DNA from: Salsuginibacillus kocurii DSM 18087
Lineage (GTDB): Bacteria; Bacillota; Bacilli; Bacillales; Marinococcaceae
DNA: 64,000 nucleotides
Direction: 5' to 3'
Assembly: GCF_000377705.1 (NCBI RefSeq)
Contig: NZ_KB898623.1
Coordinates: 402,684 to 466,683, forward strand
The position numbers and the translations under genes were made by a program. Shown here piece after piece: positions 30,140-40,622 of the stretch (position 1 is its first letter; each line of letters opens with the position of its first letter). The notes below the pieces were generated by a model. That model ran no database searches. It was not told the origin of the DNA and saw nothing but the letters and a program-made list of their open reading frames with translations.

Positions 30140-33100
30140 TTAGGCTTTTTGAATTTTAATTTGTTCCTCGTCAAATAACTGAGTAAGCCTCTGAAAAAAA
30201 CCAGAGCTGCCGTCAACATGCTTATGAGCTGGTAGTCGGTAAGCCTGCTTTTTTTCTTCATAGTATAAAGTAATCGGTACTGGGCCCCGATGCAAATCAA
30301 TTAACCTATCCAATTTGGCAAGGGTTCCTCTGACTTGATCAGCAGCTTCTACTTTTACATAAATCATTTCCTTGCTCCGGGCTTTTAGCCACTCTAAAGA
30401 GAGAATTTCTTTTGCAATGATTTTCTCTTCATTTGCACGTGTATCCACTTCCCCTTTTATAAGGATTGGCTGTTTTTCTTCAATGAATGCACGGACCTCT
30501 CGGTAAACATCAGGAAACACAACGATCTCCACGTCTTTCTCTCCGTCTGTTAAAACGAGAAAAGCCATAGGTTGGCCGGTTTTGGTACGAATCTGGCGAA
30601 TGCTTTCAACCAGTCCCACCGCTTTAACAGCTGATTTTTTGGGCAAGGTTGGAAGATCTCGTAATGGCGTAAGATCTATTTTCTCTAAAAGCGTTCGATA
30701 CATACTTAACGGGTGATCACTTAGATAGTACCCCGTTGCTTCGCGTTCTGCTTCTAGTTTTTCTAAAAAGGAGTAAGGGTCAGTTTCGGCGTACCGAAAC
30801 GCCGTGTCTGCACTACCAAATAAACTCCCAACGTCTTTATGAAAATCAGCAAATTCTCTCGCACGGTCAAGGGAAGCCAAAAGGGTCGTCCGTTCCATAT
30901 TAAAATCATCAAATGCTCCAGCCTTGATTAAAGAAATCAAGCCCTCGCGGGTAAGCGGCGCTGCTTCCAAACGAAGAAACACATCCAAAAAATGTGTAAA
31001 TGGCTGCTTGTCGCGTTCCGTAATAATCGCCTGGGCTGTTTTTTCGTTCACATGGCGGATAGCTGTTAAAGGCCAGCGCAATCCATTATCCTCAGGGAGA
31101 AATGATAAGTGGCTGCGGTTGATAGAAGGGGGGAGAATAGTATATCCTTGCCGTTTCATTTCTCGGATCACTGCATTTATTTTTTCATCATTTTGCCTGA
31201 CATTTGTGAGTAAGGCTGCATAAAAAATAAGCGGATAATGAGCTTTAACGTAAGCCAATTGATATGCAATTTTGCTGTATGCGACAGCATGACTGCGATT
31301 AAATCCGTAATTTCCAAACCTCACAATCCATTCGTAAACTTGAAGAGCGGCCTGGTCGTCATATCCTTTTTCTTCGGCCCCTGCTAAAAACCGTTCACGC
31401 ATTTCCTCCATTGCCGCTTGGTCTTTTTTACTTACTGCCCTTCTTAATAAGTCAGCCTCACCAAAACTAAAACCACCCATTACATTTGCAATTTGCATGA
31501 CTTGTTCTTGATAGACCATGACTCCGTATGTATGGGCTAAATACGGCTTAAGGTCTGGATGAGGCCAGGAAGGTTTAACTTTTCCGTGCTTCCCATCAAT
31601 ATACACAGGAATCTGCTCCATTGGCCCTGGCCGGTACAAGGCATTAACAGCTACAAGATCTTCAAACTCCGTTGGTTGCAAACGCTTTAACACGTTTTGC
31701 ATTCCACTTGACTCAAATTGGAATATCCCAAGCGTTTCTCCTTTAGCCAACAATTTAAATGTTTCAGGATCCTCTAATGAGAGATCCGCGGGCGAAAAAG
31801 GTTTTCCTGTCAGCTGTTGGACAAAAACAGCCATTTGTTCGAGCAAGGTTAAGTTGCGCAAACCGAGGACATCCATTTTTAATAACCCTTTTTCTTCTAG
31901 AATTTCCATTGGATACTGGGTAACAGCAGCTGGTGCTTGCGAATCGGGAAGTTCAAGAGGTACGTGTTTAGACAAAGGATCGTGGCTTAAAATAACCCCC
32001 GCCGCATGAATAGAGGCATGACGAGGAAGCCCTTCGATTCCGACAGCCAAGCTGAACACTTGTTGGGTCGCTTCATCCTCTGTCATCCACTTTTTAAACC
32101 CTTCATCGCTATAGGCTTCTTTTAGAGTGGGTACGCCCTTTGGCAAGGCCTTGATAATCCGGTCCGCTACATACCGCGGGGCGTCAGTCATCCTAGCGGT
32201 ATCCCGCAAGGCTGCGCGGTATCCAAACGTACCAAACGTAATGATTTGCGCTGCATAATCATCCCCATATGTTTCAATCAAATAGCGAATCACTTCTTCC
32301 CGTCGATGGTCAGGGAAATCAACGTCAATATCTGGCATGGACACCCGCTCTGGATTTAGAAATCGTTCAAACAATAAATTAAACTGCAAAGGATCCACAT
32401 CGGTAATGTATAAGACGTAAGCAACAAGCGATCCAGCTGCTGAACCACGGCCTGGCCCAACTAACATCCCCTTTCTTTTTGCAAAACGTACCATATCCCA
32501 AACGATGAGAAAATAATCAGCATAGCCCATTCGCTCAATAACCTCTAGCTCATACTTGAGCCGGTCCTGTACCTGTTCTGAAGGCTGGCCATATCTTGCC
32601 TTCATGCCAGTATAAGTTAGTTTCTTTAATTGATCTGAAGCAGTTGTGGCTGCATCTAATGGATAAACAGGAAGCGGCATTTGTTCATCAACCGTCTTCA
32701 CTTGACAGCTTAACGCCACCTCTAAGGTTCGTTCCTTTAATTCTTTGCTAAAGCCTCCAACTACCTCTTCCGCTTTTTCAAAACTAGTTTCAAGCTCAAG
32801 TTCCGATTGCTCCATTTGCTGAAAAGCCTTGTTCTTACGAATGGCTTCAAGTAATTTTCTTACTTGTTTATCTGCTTCTTTAAGCTGATGTATATTACTG
32901 CTTAATACAAATGAACAATTTTTTTCTCTTCCCCAATTCAACCACTTTTTTTCTTCTTCAGACTTTTGCACAAGCACAGGGTCAACTTCAAAAAATAACT
33001 GCCCTGGGGGAATAACAGTCTGCAGAGCTTCTACTAGCTGCCCGGCTTTATTTATATCACCTGCCCGCCAATGCACAGCAACCTCACTATCTGCATGGGG

Positions 33101-33466
33101 AACAATTACGAACAAACCTTCTAATTGGGCAGCAAGCTCTTGCAAATAAATGGGAGCTTCTGTAGAGGTTCGTACTTTTGTTGACAAGCGGATGAGCGTT
33201 CGATACCCTTCATCATTTTGTGCCAATAAAAGGAGGGGGGCTTTCTCATCCTCGATTACAAGATCAAGCTTTAACCCTATGACCGGATGAATACCTTTTT
33301 CCCGGCATGCTTTCATAAAAGGGACAGCCCCATATAGTACGTTACGGTCTGTAATCGCGAGCGCCTTTACATTTTTTTTATAGGCATAGTCCACAAGGTC
33401 CTGAACCCTGCAAGTACTTTGAAGCAGGCTATACTCAGTCTGCATATGCAATTGAACACCAGTCAT
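30140..33466 (-). CDS. dnaE: DNA polymerase III alpha subunit, DnaE type
   Basis: Second replicative polymerase, which in Bacillus extends RNA primers on the lagging strand before PolC takes over. The 1108 residues consist of an N-terminal PHP domain (about 1-200) with degraded metal ligands (LHMQTEYSLL instead of H-x-H, and ITDRN), the C-family polymerase core with GPGRGSAAGSLVAYVL and MPDIDVDFPD, a tandem HhH region, and a C-terminal OB fold (about 970-1060). B. subtilis DnaE (1115) shares the degraded PHP. ATG with a G-rich site upstream. Confidence 0.95.
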   Translation of the reverse strand: MTGVQLHMQTEYSLLQSTCRVQDLVDYAYKKNVKALAITDRNVLYGAVPFMKACREKGIHPVIGLKLDLVIEDEKAPLLLLAQNDEGYRTLIRLSTKVRTSTEAPIYLQELAAQLEGLFVIVPHADSEVAVHWRAGDINKAGQLVEALQTVIPPGQLFFEVDPVLVQKSEEEKKWLNWGREKNCSFVLSSNIHQLKEADKQVRKLLEAIRKNKAFQQMEQSELELETSFEKAEEVVGGFSKELKERTLEVALSCQVKTVDEQMPLPVYPLDAATTASDQLKKLTYTGMKARYGQPSEQVQDRLKYELEVIERMGYADYFLIVWDMVRFAKRKGMLVGPGRGSAAGSLVAYVLYITDVDPLQFNLLFERFLNPERVSMPDIDVDFPDHRREEVIRYLIETYGDDYAAQIITFGTFGYRAALRDTARMTDAPRYVADRIIKALPKGVPTLKEAYSDEGFKKWMTEDEATQQVFSLAVGIEGLPRHASIHAAGVILSHDPLSKHVPLELPDSQAPAAVTQYPMEILEEKGLLKMDVLGLRNLTLLEQMAVFVQQLTGKPFSPADLSLEDPETFKLLAKGETLGIFQFESSGMQNVLKRLQPTEFEDLVAVNALYRPGPMEQIPVYIDGKHGKVKPSWPHPDLKPYLAHTYGVMVYQEQVMQIANVMGGFSFGEADLLRRAVSKKDQAAMEEMRERFLAGAEEKGYDDQAALQVYEWIVRFGNYGFNRSHAVAYSKIAYQLAYVKAHYPLIFYAALLTNVRQNDEKINAVIREMKRQGYTILPPSINRSHLSFLPEDNGLRWPLTAIRHVNEKTAQAIITERDKQPFTHFLDVFLRLEAAPLTREGLISLIKAGAFDDFNMERTTLLASLDRAREFADFHKDVGSLFGSADTAFRYAETDPYSFLEKLEAEREATGYYLSDHPLSMYRTLLEKIDLTPLRDLPTLPKKSAVKAVGLVESIRQIRTKTGQPMAFLVLTDGEKDVEIVVFPDVYREVRAFIEEKQPILIKGEVDTRANEEKIIAKEILSLEWLKARSKEMIYVKVEAADQVRGTLAKLDRLIDLHRGPVPITLYYEEKKQAYRLPAHKHVDGSSGFFQRLTQLFDEEQIKIQKA

Positions 33467-33585
33467 TGTCAGATCCCCCCTTTTTCAAACAATCATATTC
33501 AAAAAGTACAAGCGTAAACTTATTATACAACCCTCGTGTGAACTCGGTGAACGAATAGACACACAGATCAGAAAGGAGCTTAAAG

Positions 33586-33924
33586 ATGTTAAATCGAGAA
33601 TTCTTGGCTACCCTGATCATGGATTATTTTGTTGCTTTTGGGGTGGTAACCGGTGGAGCCATTATCGGCAGCATGGGCGGTTACTTATTAGGGCGCCCCC
33701 CTTTAGCCACAATGCATGAGTTGGCAGGAAGTTTAAAAATTTGGGCCTTAGTAGCGGCCATTGGAGGTACATTTGATGCTATAACCAGTCTTGAACGTGG
33801 CTTATTTTATGGAACACACGCCGATATTTACAAGACCCTATGTATGCTATTAGCTGCTCTCTCTGGAGCTAATACAGGTACCCTTATTATACAATGGATG
33901 ACGCAGGAGCATTTAAGTCCGTGA
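33586..33924 (+). CDS. ytrH: Sporulation membrane protein YtrH
   Basis: Short membrane protein of 112 residues with about three hydrophobic segments, the first with VVTGGAIIGSMGGYLLG. The length and sequence match YtrH, which in B. subtilis is made under SigE and needed for efficient sporulation. Divergent from dnaE, AAAGGAG before ATG. The following gene ytrI overlaps its stop (GTGA). I could not identify a convincing SigE promoter. Confidence 0.85.
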   Translation: MLNREFLATLIMDYFVAFGVVTGGAIIGSMGGYLLGRPPLATMHELAGSLKIWALVAAIGGTFDAITSLERGLFYGTHADIYKTLCMLLAALSGANTGTLIIQWMTQEHLSP

Positions 33925-34433
33925 GAATTCCTCCACTTTACCGTACACCAGGCGCTCAACGGTTTTTTGCGGGGCTTTTTGTCGGTGTGCTAACCGGTTG
34001 GTTTTTCTTTTTATTACAGTACGGAACGATGCACGAAACCCTTCTTATCGAAAAAAATAAACAAGAAATCACCATCACCCAACTCGAGGAACAGATTGAA
34101 GCACTGCGTCAAGACGAGCGGACAAATGAAGGAGAAAACCCTGCTCTTATCGTAGAAGAGATTGAATTTATTTTTAAAAACCGTGAAGCTAGCCGGTTAA
34201 ATGAACTAACTATATATGAATTGGAACAGCAAGCCCTAAGAGAAATTCATTTTGTCCAGGATCAAAATGTAGAAAGCGTGGCAGACTTAAAAGAATCCCT
34301 GATCCGCACGTTAGAAAACAAAACCTTTGAAATCAATGAACAAACGTACAATCTGGATGTGAAAGAAATGTATTTATACACATCACTTGAAATTCATGTA
34401 GAAATTCATCCCGTTAACCCAGGAGATAATTAG
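33921..34433 (+). CDS. ytrI: Sporulation protein YtrI
   Basis: 170-residue protein with a single membrane helix at about 16-34 and a coiled extracytoplasmic region (EKNKQEITITQLEEQIEAL), matching YtrI. The start is the GTG inside the ytrH stop (GTGA), giving MRIPPLYRTPG, the conserved N-terminus; AGGAG lies 11 nt before it. An upstream ATG at 33894 would overlap ytrH by 31 bases. Translationally coupled to ytrH, so the two proteins probably work together in the forespore membrane; this is inferred from context. Confidence 0.8.
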   Translation: MRIPPLYRTPGAQRFFAGLFVGVLTGWFFFLLQYGTMHETLLIEKNKQEITITQLEEQIEALRQDERTNEGENPALIVEEIEFIFKNREASRLNELTIYELEQQALREIHFVQDQNVESVADLKESLIRTLENKTFEINEQTYNLDVKEMYLYTSLEIHVEIHPVNPGDN

Positions 34434-34634
34434 CGTCATTTCCTCCCAACAGGAGGCAATAATATTGCTTTTGCAAAAGGATCTTTCAGCTCACGCGTAT
34501 TTTTGTCAAAAAATTTTAATTTCTAATATGCAAAAAAAGGAGTCAAACTTTAAAAAAATCGTTATAATGAAGATAAGCAGACAATTTTAAATCGTCAACT
34601 GCAGACCGTAACTTATGCAGAGGAGGGATGATTT

Positions 34635-34844
34635 ATGGACGTAACAGGAAAAGAGATGGTCATGAATCGAAAAGAACTTGCTCTCCATAAAGTGGAGAAA
34701 ATCAAGACAGGGTATTCTGCGTTTGCTGAGTCGCAGGAAGTGACCGATATGATACGAAAAGAACTGCAAAAAATGGACATTGATGTATATGAAGATAAAA
34801 CGGCCTTAGGTTCTTGGTTTATACCTTCCAATAAAAAAGACTAA
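34635..34844 (+). CDS. Small conserved-type protein of unknown function
   Basis: 69 residues, predicted mostly helical, without signal peptide or membrane segment; it starts MDVTGKEMVMNRKELAL. Binding site GAGGAGGG before ATG and a TATAAT box at 34563-34568 support that it is expressed. I do not recognise the family. It lies between ytrI and the convergent nrnA. Confidence 0.6.
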   Translation: MDVTGKEMVMNRKELALHKVEKIKTGYSAFAESQEVTDMIRKELQKMDIDVYEDKTALGSWFIPSNKKD

Positions 34845-34943
34845 CTCTTAGCGGCTTTCTCAACACTCATTCTTTAAGTGTCCAAGTACATTCTTCCTCT
34901 ATTTGCACCAATCATTTTTCGAAGCCAATCATTAAATTCGAGT

Positions 34944-34970
34944 AAAAAAAGCCTGAATACCAGGCTTTTT
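34944..34970 (-). terminator. Terminator of nrnA
   Basis: A perfect 10-bp stem (34946-34955 with 34961-34970, AAAAAGCCTG) is followed by T on the minus strand. Confidence 0.85.
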
Positions 34971-34983
34971 ATAATGGTTAACT

Positions 34984-35922
34984 TTAGGAACACTTTGCTT
35001 GTAATTGAGCAATAATTTGCTCTGTTTCCTCGAAATCCGCTGCCTTGGCACCGGCAGCAAGGGCATGGCCACCACCATTATGCTCCATCGCAATGTCATT
35101 AATAACAGGGGCTTTCGAACGAAGACGCACCCGATACGTGCCGTCTTCATTTTCCACAAAGAAAACCCATGCTTTAATCCCTTCTATATCCGCGACCGCA
35201 TTAACAACAGCAGAAGATTCAGTGATCGTAACGTCTCGTTCCTTCAATTGTTTTTGCGTAATGTAACCATAACCTGCTCCAACCTCTGTTAATTCAAATT
35301 GCTGCAATACATCCCCTTGAAAACGCACCAGCCGCAGAGGTTTTGTATACATCTTAGTATACAGCTCAGTTGTATCAATTTCTTTTGTTAATAATGTAGC
35401 AGCCGCGGCAAAAGTCCGGGGGGTTGTATTGGTAAAACGAAAGCGCCCTGTATCGCCGACAATACCAGCATACAACAAATAGGCAGCCACTTCACTTAAT
35501 TCCCATTTCTGCTCTTCCTTAGCCTGTTCATACAATCTCACGATCATTTCACTGGTTGAACTTGCATTTGTGTCGACCCAAACCAGGTCTCCGTAAGGTT
35601 CTTCATTAGGATGATGGTCAATCTTAATTAAATAGTTACCGTTTGTATAGCGCTGATCACTAATTCTTTCCGTATTCGCTGTGTCACAGACAATAACTAG
35701 AGCCTGTTCATAAAGCCTATCATGTACCCCATCCATTTCTCCTAAAAATGCCAGCGAGGGTTCATCTTCTCCCGTTACAAGCACTGACTTATGTGGATAA
35801 TTCGTTTTGACCAGTTCAGCAAGCCCTCCTTGAGAACCTAATGCATCTGGGTCTGGGCTTTCATGCCGATGAATAATAATGGTTTCGTATTCTTCAATCT
35901 TTTTAATAATTTCCGCTATCAT
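34984..35922 (-). CDS. nrnA: Bifunctional oligoribonuclease / pAp phosphatase NrnA
   Basis: Degrades nanoRNA and dephosphorylates 3'-phosphoadenosine 5'-phosphate. The 312 residues are DHH/DHHA1 type: HRHESPDPDALGS at about 18-30, CDTANTERI near 84, the DHH motif in IDHHPNE near 111, and GGGHALAAGA at the C-terminus. Length matches B. subtilis YtqI (313). Binding site AAAGGAG before ATG. Confidence 0.93.
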   Translation of the reverse strand: MIAEIIKKIEEYETIIIHRHESPDPDALGSQGGLAELVKTNYPHKSVLVTGEDEPSLAFLGEMDGVHDRLYEQALVIVCDTANTERISDQRYTNGNYLIKIDHHPNEEPYGDLVWVDTNASSTSEMIVRLYEQAKEEQKWELSEVAAYLLYAGIVGDTGRFRFTNTTPRTFAAAATLLTKEIDTTELYTKMYTKPLRLVRFQGDVLQQFELTEVGAGYGYITQKQLKERDVTITESSAVVNAVADIEGIKAWVFFVENEDGTYRVRLRSKAPVINDIAMEHNGGGHALAAGAKAADFEETEQIIAQLQAKCS

Positions 35923-36045
35923 TGTCGATCTCCTTTTATGAGGTGACGTTCATTTTGTTTGCTCTCTTCCTTCTGAAGCAAAATAGATTGGCATAAATCT
36001 GCGAACGATGTAAAATAGATGAAGCACAAGTTTGGAGGAATTTAC

Positions 36046-36360
36046 ATGAATCAACTATTGGTTATGCTTTTTAGTATTGCCTTTGTCTTCTACATTTTTA
36101 ATAAAGTGAAGCAATTTCGCAGCAAGGGGCCCGCTGAAAAACGCTGGCAGCAAACAAAAGCAAATATTTCACTGGGGATGTTTGTTGGACTTTTTGGACT
36201 AAACCTATTAGTCGGCACCCGTGGGTGGGTCGAAACGATCGTAGGATTGGTTTTTGTTGGCCTCGGTAGTATAAATGTGCTTTATGGCTATAAAGCTTAT
36301 AAACATTATCGCCCATATGTTCTCGAAGAAACAAGAGAACAGCAAAAAGTTCAAACGTAA
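36046..36360 (+). CDS. ytpI: YtpI family membrane protein
   Basis: 104-residue membrane protein with three hydrophobic segments. Start chosen at MNQLLVMLF, six bases after GGAGG; the frame extends nine codons upstream without a site. Sequence and place between nrnA and ytoI match B. subtilis ytpI. Function unknown. Own terminator follows. Confidence 0.8.
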   Translation: MNQLLVMLFSIAFVFYIFNKVKQFRSKGPAEKRWQQTKANISLGMFVGLFGLNLLVGTRGWVETIVGLVFVGLGSINVLYGYKAYKHYRPYVLEETREQQKVQT

Positions 36361-36369
36361 AGCAGTTGA

Positions 36370-36403
36370 AAAGAGGTCGTCCTTTAAAAGGCGACCTCTT
36401 TAT
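36370..36403 (+). terminator. Terminator of ytpI
   Basis: AAAGAGGTCG (36370-36379) pairs with CGACCTCTTT (36392-36401), and TATATAT follows. It lies between the convergent ytpI and ytoI genes. Confidence 0.75.
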
Positions 36404-36457
36404 ATATCTATCCAGGCTTGTTTGTTAATCAAGCTTCGCCTTCTTCACTTCCCTATG

Positions 36458-37768
36458 TTAGCGGTCAAGGAGCTGTGCCATTAGTAAGGCTTTACCAACA
36501 ATTTCTCCTTCATGATAAAGCTCTATATCAATTTTCCCGTGTTTCCTCCCGACTTCAAGCACCTTTGCTTTAATATCAATCATACTTTCAATTTGAACAG
36601 GTTTAATAAAATACAGACTTATATTTTCAACGACTAGGTCGCCGCGTTTATATTTCCGTAGCATCCTGCTCGCTGTTTCTGTAACTAACGTCGAAAGCAC
36701 ACCATAAGAAATCATACCTAATTGGTTTGTCATTTGCGGAGACACATCTACTTGAAAATCGTAGTCGGAATTAGACGACACTTCCATAAATCGACTCGTA
36801 ATCGCATCATCAATGGTCTCACCTACATGCGGTTGTTTTTGTACCATCTGCAGCGCTTTTAAAACATCCTGCCGGCTTATGACTCCAAGCAGTTTTCTGG
36901 CTTGGTCAACTACGGGAAACAATTCAATCCCTTCCCATACCATAAGATGAGCAACAGAAGCCACAGACGTGCGTTCACTAACGGTGATGGGCTGGCTTGT
37001 CATAACCTTTTCAATTGCTGTATGAGGCGCCGCCCCCAATACGTCCTTCGCCGCTACCATTCCTTGCACTTTCATGTCTTCATTAATGACAGGATAACGA
37101 CTGTGGCCGGTGCGCTGATTAAGCTCATGCCATTTCTCCACTGAATTATCAGTCGTCAAAAAATAAGTATCCTGAAGCGGGATTAATATGTCATCGACCA
37201 GCACAATTTCTTTTTTTATGAGCTGGTCATAAATCGCCCGATTGATCATGCTTGCTACTGTAAAAGTATCATAGCTGGTCGTAATCACAGGCAGTTCCAA
37301 CTCGTCGGCCAGCTGGATCACATCATCATTGGTATCAAAGCCGCCCGTGATTAACACCGCTGCCCCCGCTTCGAGCCCAAGTTTATGAACCTGGTACCGG
37401 TTTCCTACGATGAGCAAACTGCTCTGTTCGACATAGCGCATCATCGCTTCAAGTTTCATTGCTCCAATAACAAATCGATTTAACGTTTTATGCAAGCCAT
37501 TCCGGCCACCAAGTACATGCCCGTCTACGATATTTACTACTTCTGCATACGTAAGTTTTTCAATATTATCTTTTTGCTTTTTTTCAATGCGGATCGTTCC
37601 AACTCGTTCAATTGTACTGACAAGTCCCTGCGTTTCTGCATCTTTAATAGCGCGATACGCTGTGCCTTCACTCACGTTCATTGCTTTTGCAATACTTCGC
37701 ACTGAGATTTTTTCGCCAACACCGAGCGTGGAAATGTGCTGTAAAATCTGTTCATGCTTTGTAGCCAT
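36458..37768 (-). CDS. ytoI: CBS and DRTGG domain regulator YtoI
   Basis: 436-residue protein with, in order, a winged-helix HTH (about 1-60), a DRTGG domain (75-180), two CBS domains (195-310) and a hotdog-like C-terminal domain (325-436). This layout is that of B. subtilis YtoI; the CBS pair suggests sensing of adenine nucleotides, perhaps cyclic di-AMP, but the target is unknown. Start at ATG (MATKHEQIL) with AAAGGGTG upstream; an earlier GTG three codons up is less well placed. Confidence 0.87.
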   Translation of the reverse strand: MATKHEQILQHISTLGVGEKISVRSIAKAMNVSEGTAYRAIKDAETQGLVSTIERVGTIRIEKKQKDNIEKLTYAEVVNIVDGHVLGGRNGLHKTLNRFVIGAMKLEAMMRYVEQSSLLIVGNRYQVHKLGLEAGAAVLITGGFDTNDDVIQLADELELPVITTSYDTFTVASMINRAIYDQLIKKEIVLVDDILIPLQDTYFLTTDNSVEKWHELNQRTGHSRYPVINEDMKVQGMVAAKDVLGAAPHTAIEKVMTSQPITVSERTSVASVAHLMVWEGIELFPVVDQARKLLGVISRQDVLKALQMVQKQPHVGETIDDAITSRFMEVSSNSDYDFQVDVSPQMTNQLGMISYGVLSTLVTETASRMLRKYKRGDLVVENISLYFIKPVQIESMIDIKAKVLEVGRKHGKIDIELYHEGEIVGKALLMAQLLDR

Positions 37769-37872
37769 GCCACTCACCCTTTCATTAACCGGGAAAGAAC
37801 TGTATCAATACATCTTCTTTTACTGTTACATTGTATTATACAGCCAATGAGTCCTTTACAGCAAATCAATTA

Positions 37873-38115
37873 TTACATACGCACACGGTTCCGCGCTTTT
37901 ACGGTTTGAGAATGGGCTGATTTCTGAAGCTCTTTTTTATTTCGAGTCACCTTAATAATAGCTGTTATATTCCCCACGATTACAGCGACACAGAAGACCA
38001 CCCAAATACTAACAAACAGAAGTGAAGTGCCTGTTAACCGTTCTGTTAATAAAGGAGCACTATACCCAAGCAATATCAAGGCTAATAACGCACTTAATCC
38101 GTACCTTAACCGCAT
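37873..38115 (-). CDS. Small two-helix membrane protein
   Basis: 80 residues with two hydrophobic helices (about 6-22 and 31-54) and a basic C-terminal tail. Start chosen at the third ATG (MRLRYG), nine bases after GAGAGG. I do not recognise a family and it lacks known catalytic residues. It lies upstream of ytoI, 104 bp apart, on the same strand. Confidence 0.55.
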   Translation of the reverse strand: MRLRYGLSALLALILLGYSAPLLTERLTGTSLLFVSIWVVFCVAVIVGNITAIIKVTRNKKELQKSAHSQTVKARNRVRM

Positions 38116-38333
38116 GCTCATCATCCTCTCTACTTTATTGCAGGTAATTCATTCTATGCATGTCCATACAGCATTCATTCACCTATCTTTACGCAATCAT
38201 AGAGAAGTTGATCATTTCATTGCGAAGCCACAGGAACTGAAATAGCAAGAGTTGAAGCTATTACTTTTCCCGCTGAAATCACAGCTATTTATTCTTTTGC
38301 AAAAACAACAACTGTGACCAGAACACCCAAACG

Positions 38334-38371
38334 AAACAAAGAGGAGCTGTCCTGCGGTAGGACAGCTCCTC
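38334..38371 (-). terminator. Terminator of ytkL
   Basis: A perfect 13-bp stem (38341-38353 with 38359-38371) is followed on the minus strand by TTTGTTT, next to the ytkL stop. Confidence 0.75.
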
Positions 38372-38381
38372 GCTTAACATG

Positions 38382-39065
38382 TTATAAATCGATTGTCTCT
38401 CCTGGTTCCATAGCTTTTCCTTTAGTAGGAGACAAGGAAGAAATGAACCCTTCGCCGTCCTGTTCAATAAGTGGGAACGTATTATAATGAATTGGCACGA
38501 CGTAACCCGGATTTAACCATTTCACCGCCTGCTTAGCGTCTTCTGGTCCCATTGTGAAATTATCACCAATCGGCACAAAAGCCAAATCGATGGAATTCAG
38601 CTCTCCAATTAATTTAATATCACTGAATAAGCCAGTATCTCCCATGTGATAAATGGTTTTATTTTCTGCCGTAAAGAGAATCCCTGCAGGCATCCCTGTA
38701 TATACAATGCGCTGGTCCTCTTCTTCTGTATAGGCAGAGCCATGGAATGCCTGCGTGAATTTCACATGACCGAATTCAAAGGTATGACCGCCACCAATAT
38801 GCATAGGATGGGCGTTTACCCCTTTCCAGCCAAGATATGTCGCTAATTCAAATGGTGCGACCACAAGTGCTTCATTGCGCTTCGCAATGTCAACCGTATC
38901 GCCAACATGATCATTATGACCATGAGTAAGTAAAATAACATCTGCTTTCACTTCATCAGCGTTTAAATCACAATTCCCATTGCCTGTAATAAATGGGTCG
39001 ATTAAAATAGTTGTCCCATTCGTTTCAACTTTAACTACTGAATGACCGTGAAATGAAACTTTCAT
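38382..39065 (-). CDS. ytkL: UPF0173 metal-dependent hydrolase YtkL
   Basis: Metallo-beta-lactamase-fold hydrolase of 227 residues. Metal ligands are seen in HGHSVVK at the start, THGHNDH near 55, an HGSAY near 120, GDTGLF near 146 and HYNTFP at about 195. Start at the ATG giving MKVSFHGHS, after GGTGGGAG; a longer frame has no better support. The substrate is unknown. It is highly similar to B. subtilis YtkL and has its own terminator. Confidence 0.9.
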   Translation of the reverse strand: MKVSFHGHSVVKVETNGTTILIDPFITGNGNCDLNADEVKADVILLTHGHNDHVGDTVDIAKRNEALVVAPFELATYLGWKGVNAHPMHIGGGHTFEFGHVKFTQAFHGSAYTEEEDQRIVYTGMPAGILFTAENKTIYHMGDTGLFSDIKLIGELNSIDLAFVPIGDNFTMGPEDAKQAVKWLNPGYVVPIHYNTFPLIEQDGEGFISSLSPTKGKAMEPGETIDL

Positions 39066-39303
39066 TGCGTTCACTCCCACCTTATAGATTTAACTTAAAT
39101 TGCCCATACTCCAATATGTATTTATCCGTTTTTAAGTAAAGTTAAACTTCTTTATAGCTGTGGCTGTGGAGACTTAGAAACCGAGAATAGCCTAGTGAAA
39201 GCGCCGAAGAATGCCCCGCCAGTTCTAAGGCGTTACATATATAAACCGTAGTACTACAGCTAGCACGTCCTCCGGTTTAACAAGGCAATTCTTGAAATAG
39301 GTC

Positions 39304-39340
39304 AAAAAACTGTCTTGCAACACGAACTATTGCGAGACAG
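39304..39340 (-). terminator. Terminator of ald
   Basis: CTGTCTTGCAA pairs with TTGCGAGACAG (39310-39320 with 39330-39340, one G-U), and on the minus strand T6 follows. It lies just beyond the ald stop. Confidence 0.85.
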
Positions 39341-39365
39341 CCCTTAGAACAAAATTTCATCCGTA

Positions 39366-40481
39366 CTAGTTAAGCAGGTCATTAACATCAGCAAAAGGGA
39401 GGTCTTGAGACTCGGCTACTGCTTGATAAGTCAATTGCCCTTTTAAAGCATTGATGCCTTTTTTCAACGCTTCGTTTTGCAGGCAAGCTGCTTTATACCC
39501 TTTATTCGCAATAGCTACTGCATAGGGCACGGTTACGTTCGTTAAGGCGAGCGTTGAGGTTCGCGGAACAGCTCCAGGCATATTTGCCACCGCATAGTGT
39601 ACCACCTCATGCTTTGTATAAACCGGATCATCATGGGTCGTAATGCGGTCAGTCGTTTCAAAAATCCCGCCTTGATCAATAGCAACATCAACCAGCACAG
39701 AACCAGGAGTCATCGCTTGTATCATTTCTTCGGTTACCAATTTTGGGGCCTTTGCTCCTGGTATTAGAACGGCGCCAATAACTAAATCAGCGTTAACCAC
39801 ACTCTCTTCAACCGTAAGCGGATTTGAGACCATTGTCTGAATATCATTTCCAAACAAATCATCTAACTCTCGGAGGCGTTTCGGGCTTAAATCGAGAATC
39901 GTGACATTTGCGCCAAGCCCGACAGCCAATTTGGCAGCATTTGTACCGACAACTCCTCCGCCAATAATTGTAACATTGCCTCGTTGAACTCCTGGTACAC
40001 CAGAAAGGAGCACACCTTTACCACCTTTAGGTTTTTCTAAAAATTGGGTGCCCATCAAGGTAGACATTCGCCCTGCAACTTCACTCATCGGGGTAAGCAA
40101 TGGCAGTGAGCCATCGCGGTCCTGCACTGTTTCATAGGCAATCGCAGTTACTTTAGAATCAATCAGAGCTTTTGTCAGTTCAGGTTCTGCAGCCAAATGC
40201 AAATACGTAAATAAAATTTGGCCTGCTCTAAAGAAGCGGTACTCTTCTTCAAGCGGCTCTTTTACTTTCATCACCATTTCATTATTCCAGGCCTCTTCAG
40301 CGCTAGAAACAATTGTCGCTCCAGCCTCTTGATACTGTTCATCTGTAAAGCCTGAACCAAGGCCAGCTTCTGTTTCAATGTTGACATCATGGCCATGCTC
40401 AACCATTTGCATGACGCCAGCTGGAGTCATTGCCACTCGATTTTCATTATTTTTTATTTCTCTTGGTACACCGATCTGCAT
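39366..40481 (-). CDS. ald: Alanine dehydrogenase
   Basis: NAD-dependent interconversion of L-alanine and pyruvate plus ammonia. 371 residues. N-terminal [17 protein letters not shown] signature, Lys in MKVKEPL near 74, catalytic His in YLHLAAEPE near 95, and the nucleotide fold [10 protein letters not shown] near 174. Start ATG with AAGGGAG. In bacilli it serves alanine use during growth and sporulation. Single gene with its own terminator. Confidence 0.95.
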   Translation of the reverse strand: MQIGVPREIKNNENRVAMTPAGVMQMVEHGHDVNIETEAGLGSGFTDEQYQEAGATIVSSAEEAWNNEMVMKVKEPLEEEYRFFRAGQILFTYLHLAAEPELTKALIDSKVTAIAYETVQDRDGSLPLLTPMSEVAGRMSTLMGTQFLEKPKGGKGVLLSGVPGVQRGNVTIIGGGVVGTNAAKLAVGLGANVTILDLSPKRLRELDDLFGNDIQTMVSNPLTVEESVVNADLVIGAVLIPGAKAPKLVTEEMIQAMTPGSVLVDVAIDQGGIFETTDRITTHDDPVYTKHEVVHYAVANMPGAVPRTSTLALTNVTVPYAVAIANKGYKAACLQNEALKKGINALKGQLTYQAVAESQDLPFADVNDLLN

Positions 40482-40622
40482 TGTGCCACGCTCCCTTATT
40501 AGAATAACTAACTATTATGGACGTGTGCCCTGCCGGTGTAATACGCTTCTCTATTTTTGTGCAGGGCTCAAACCATGAATTCGTTTGCAACCTCCGCAAC
40601 AAAGATAACGAATTTATCCAAT

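Noticed and set aside
33467-33585. SigE promoter of ytrH
   Set aside because: A -35-like TCATATT is present, but no -10 at the right distance.
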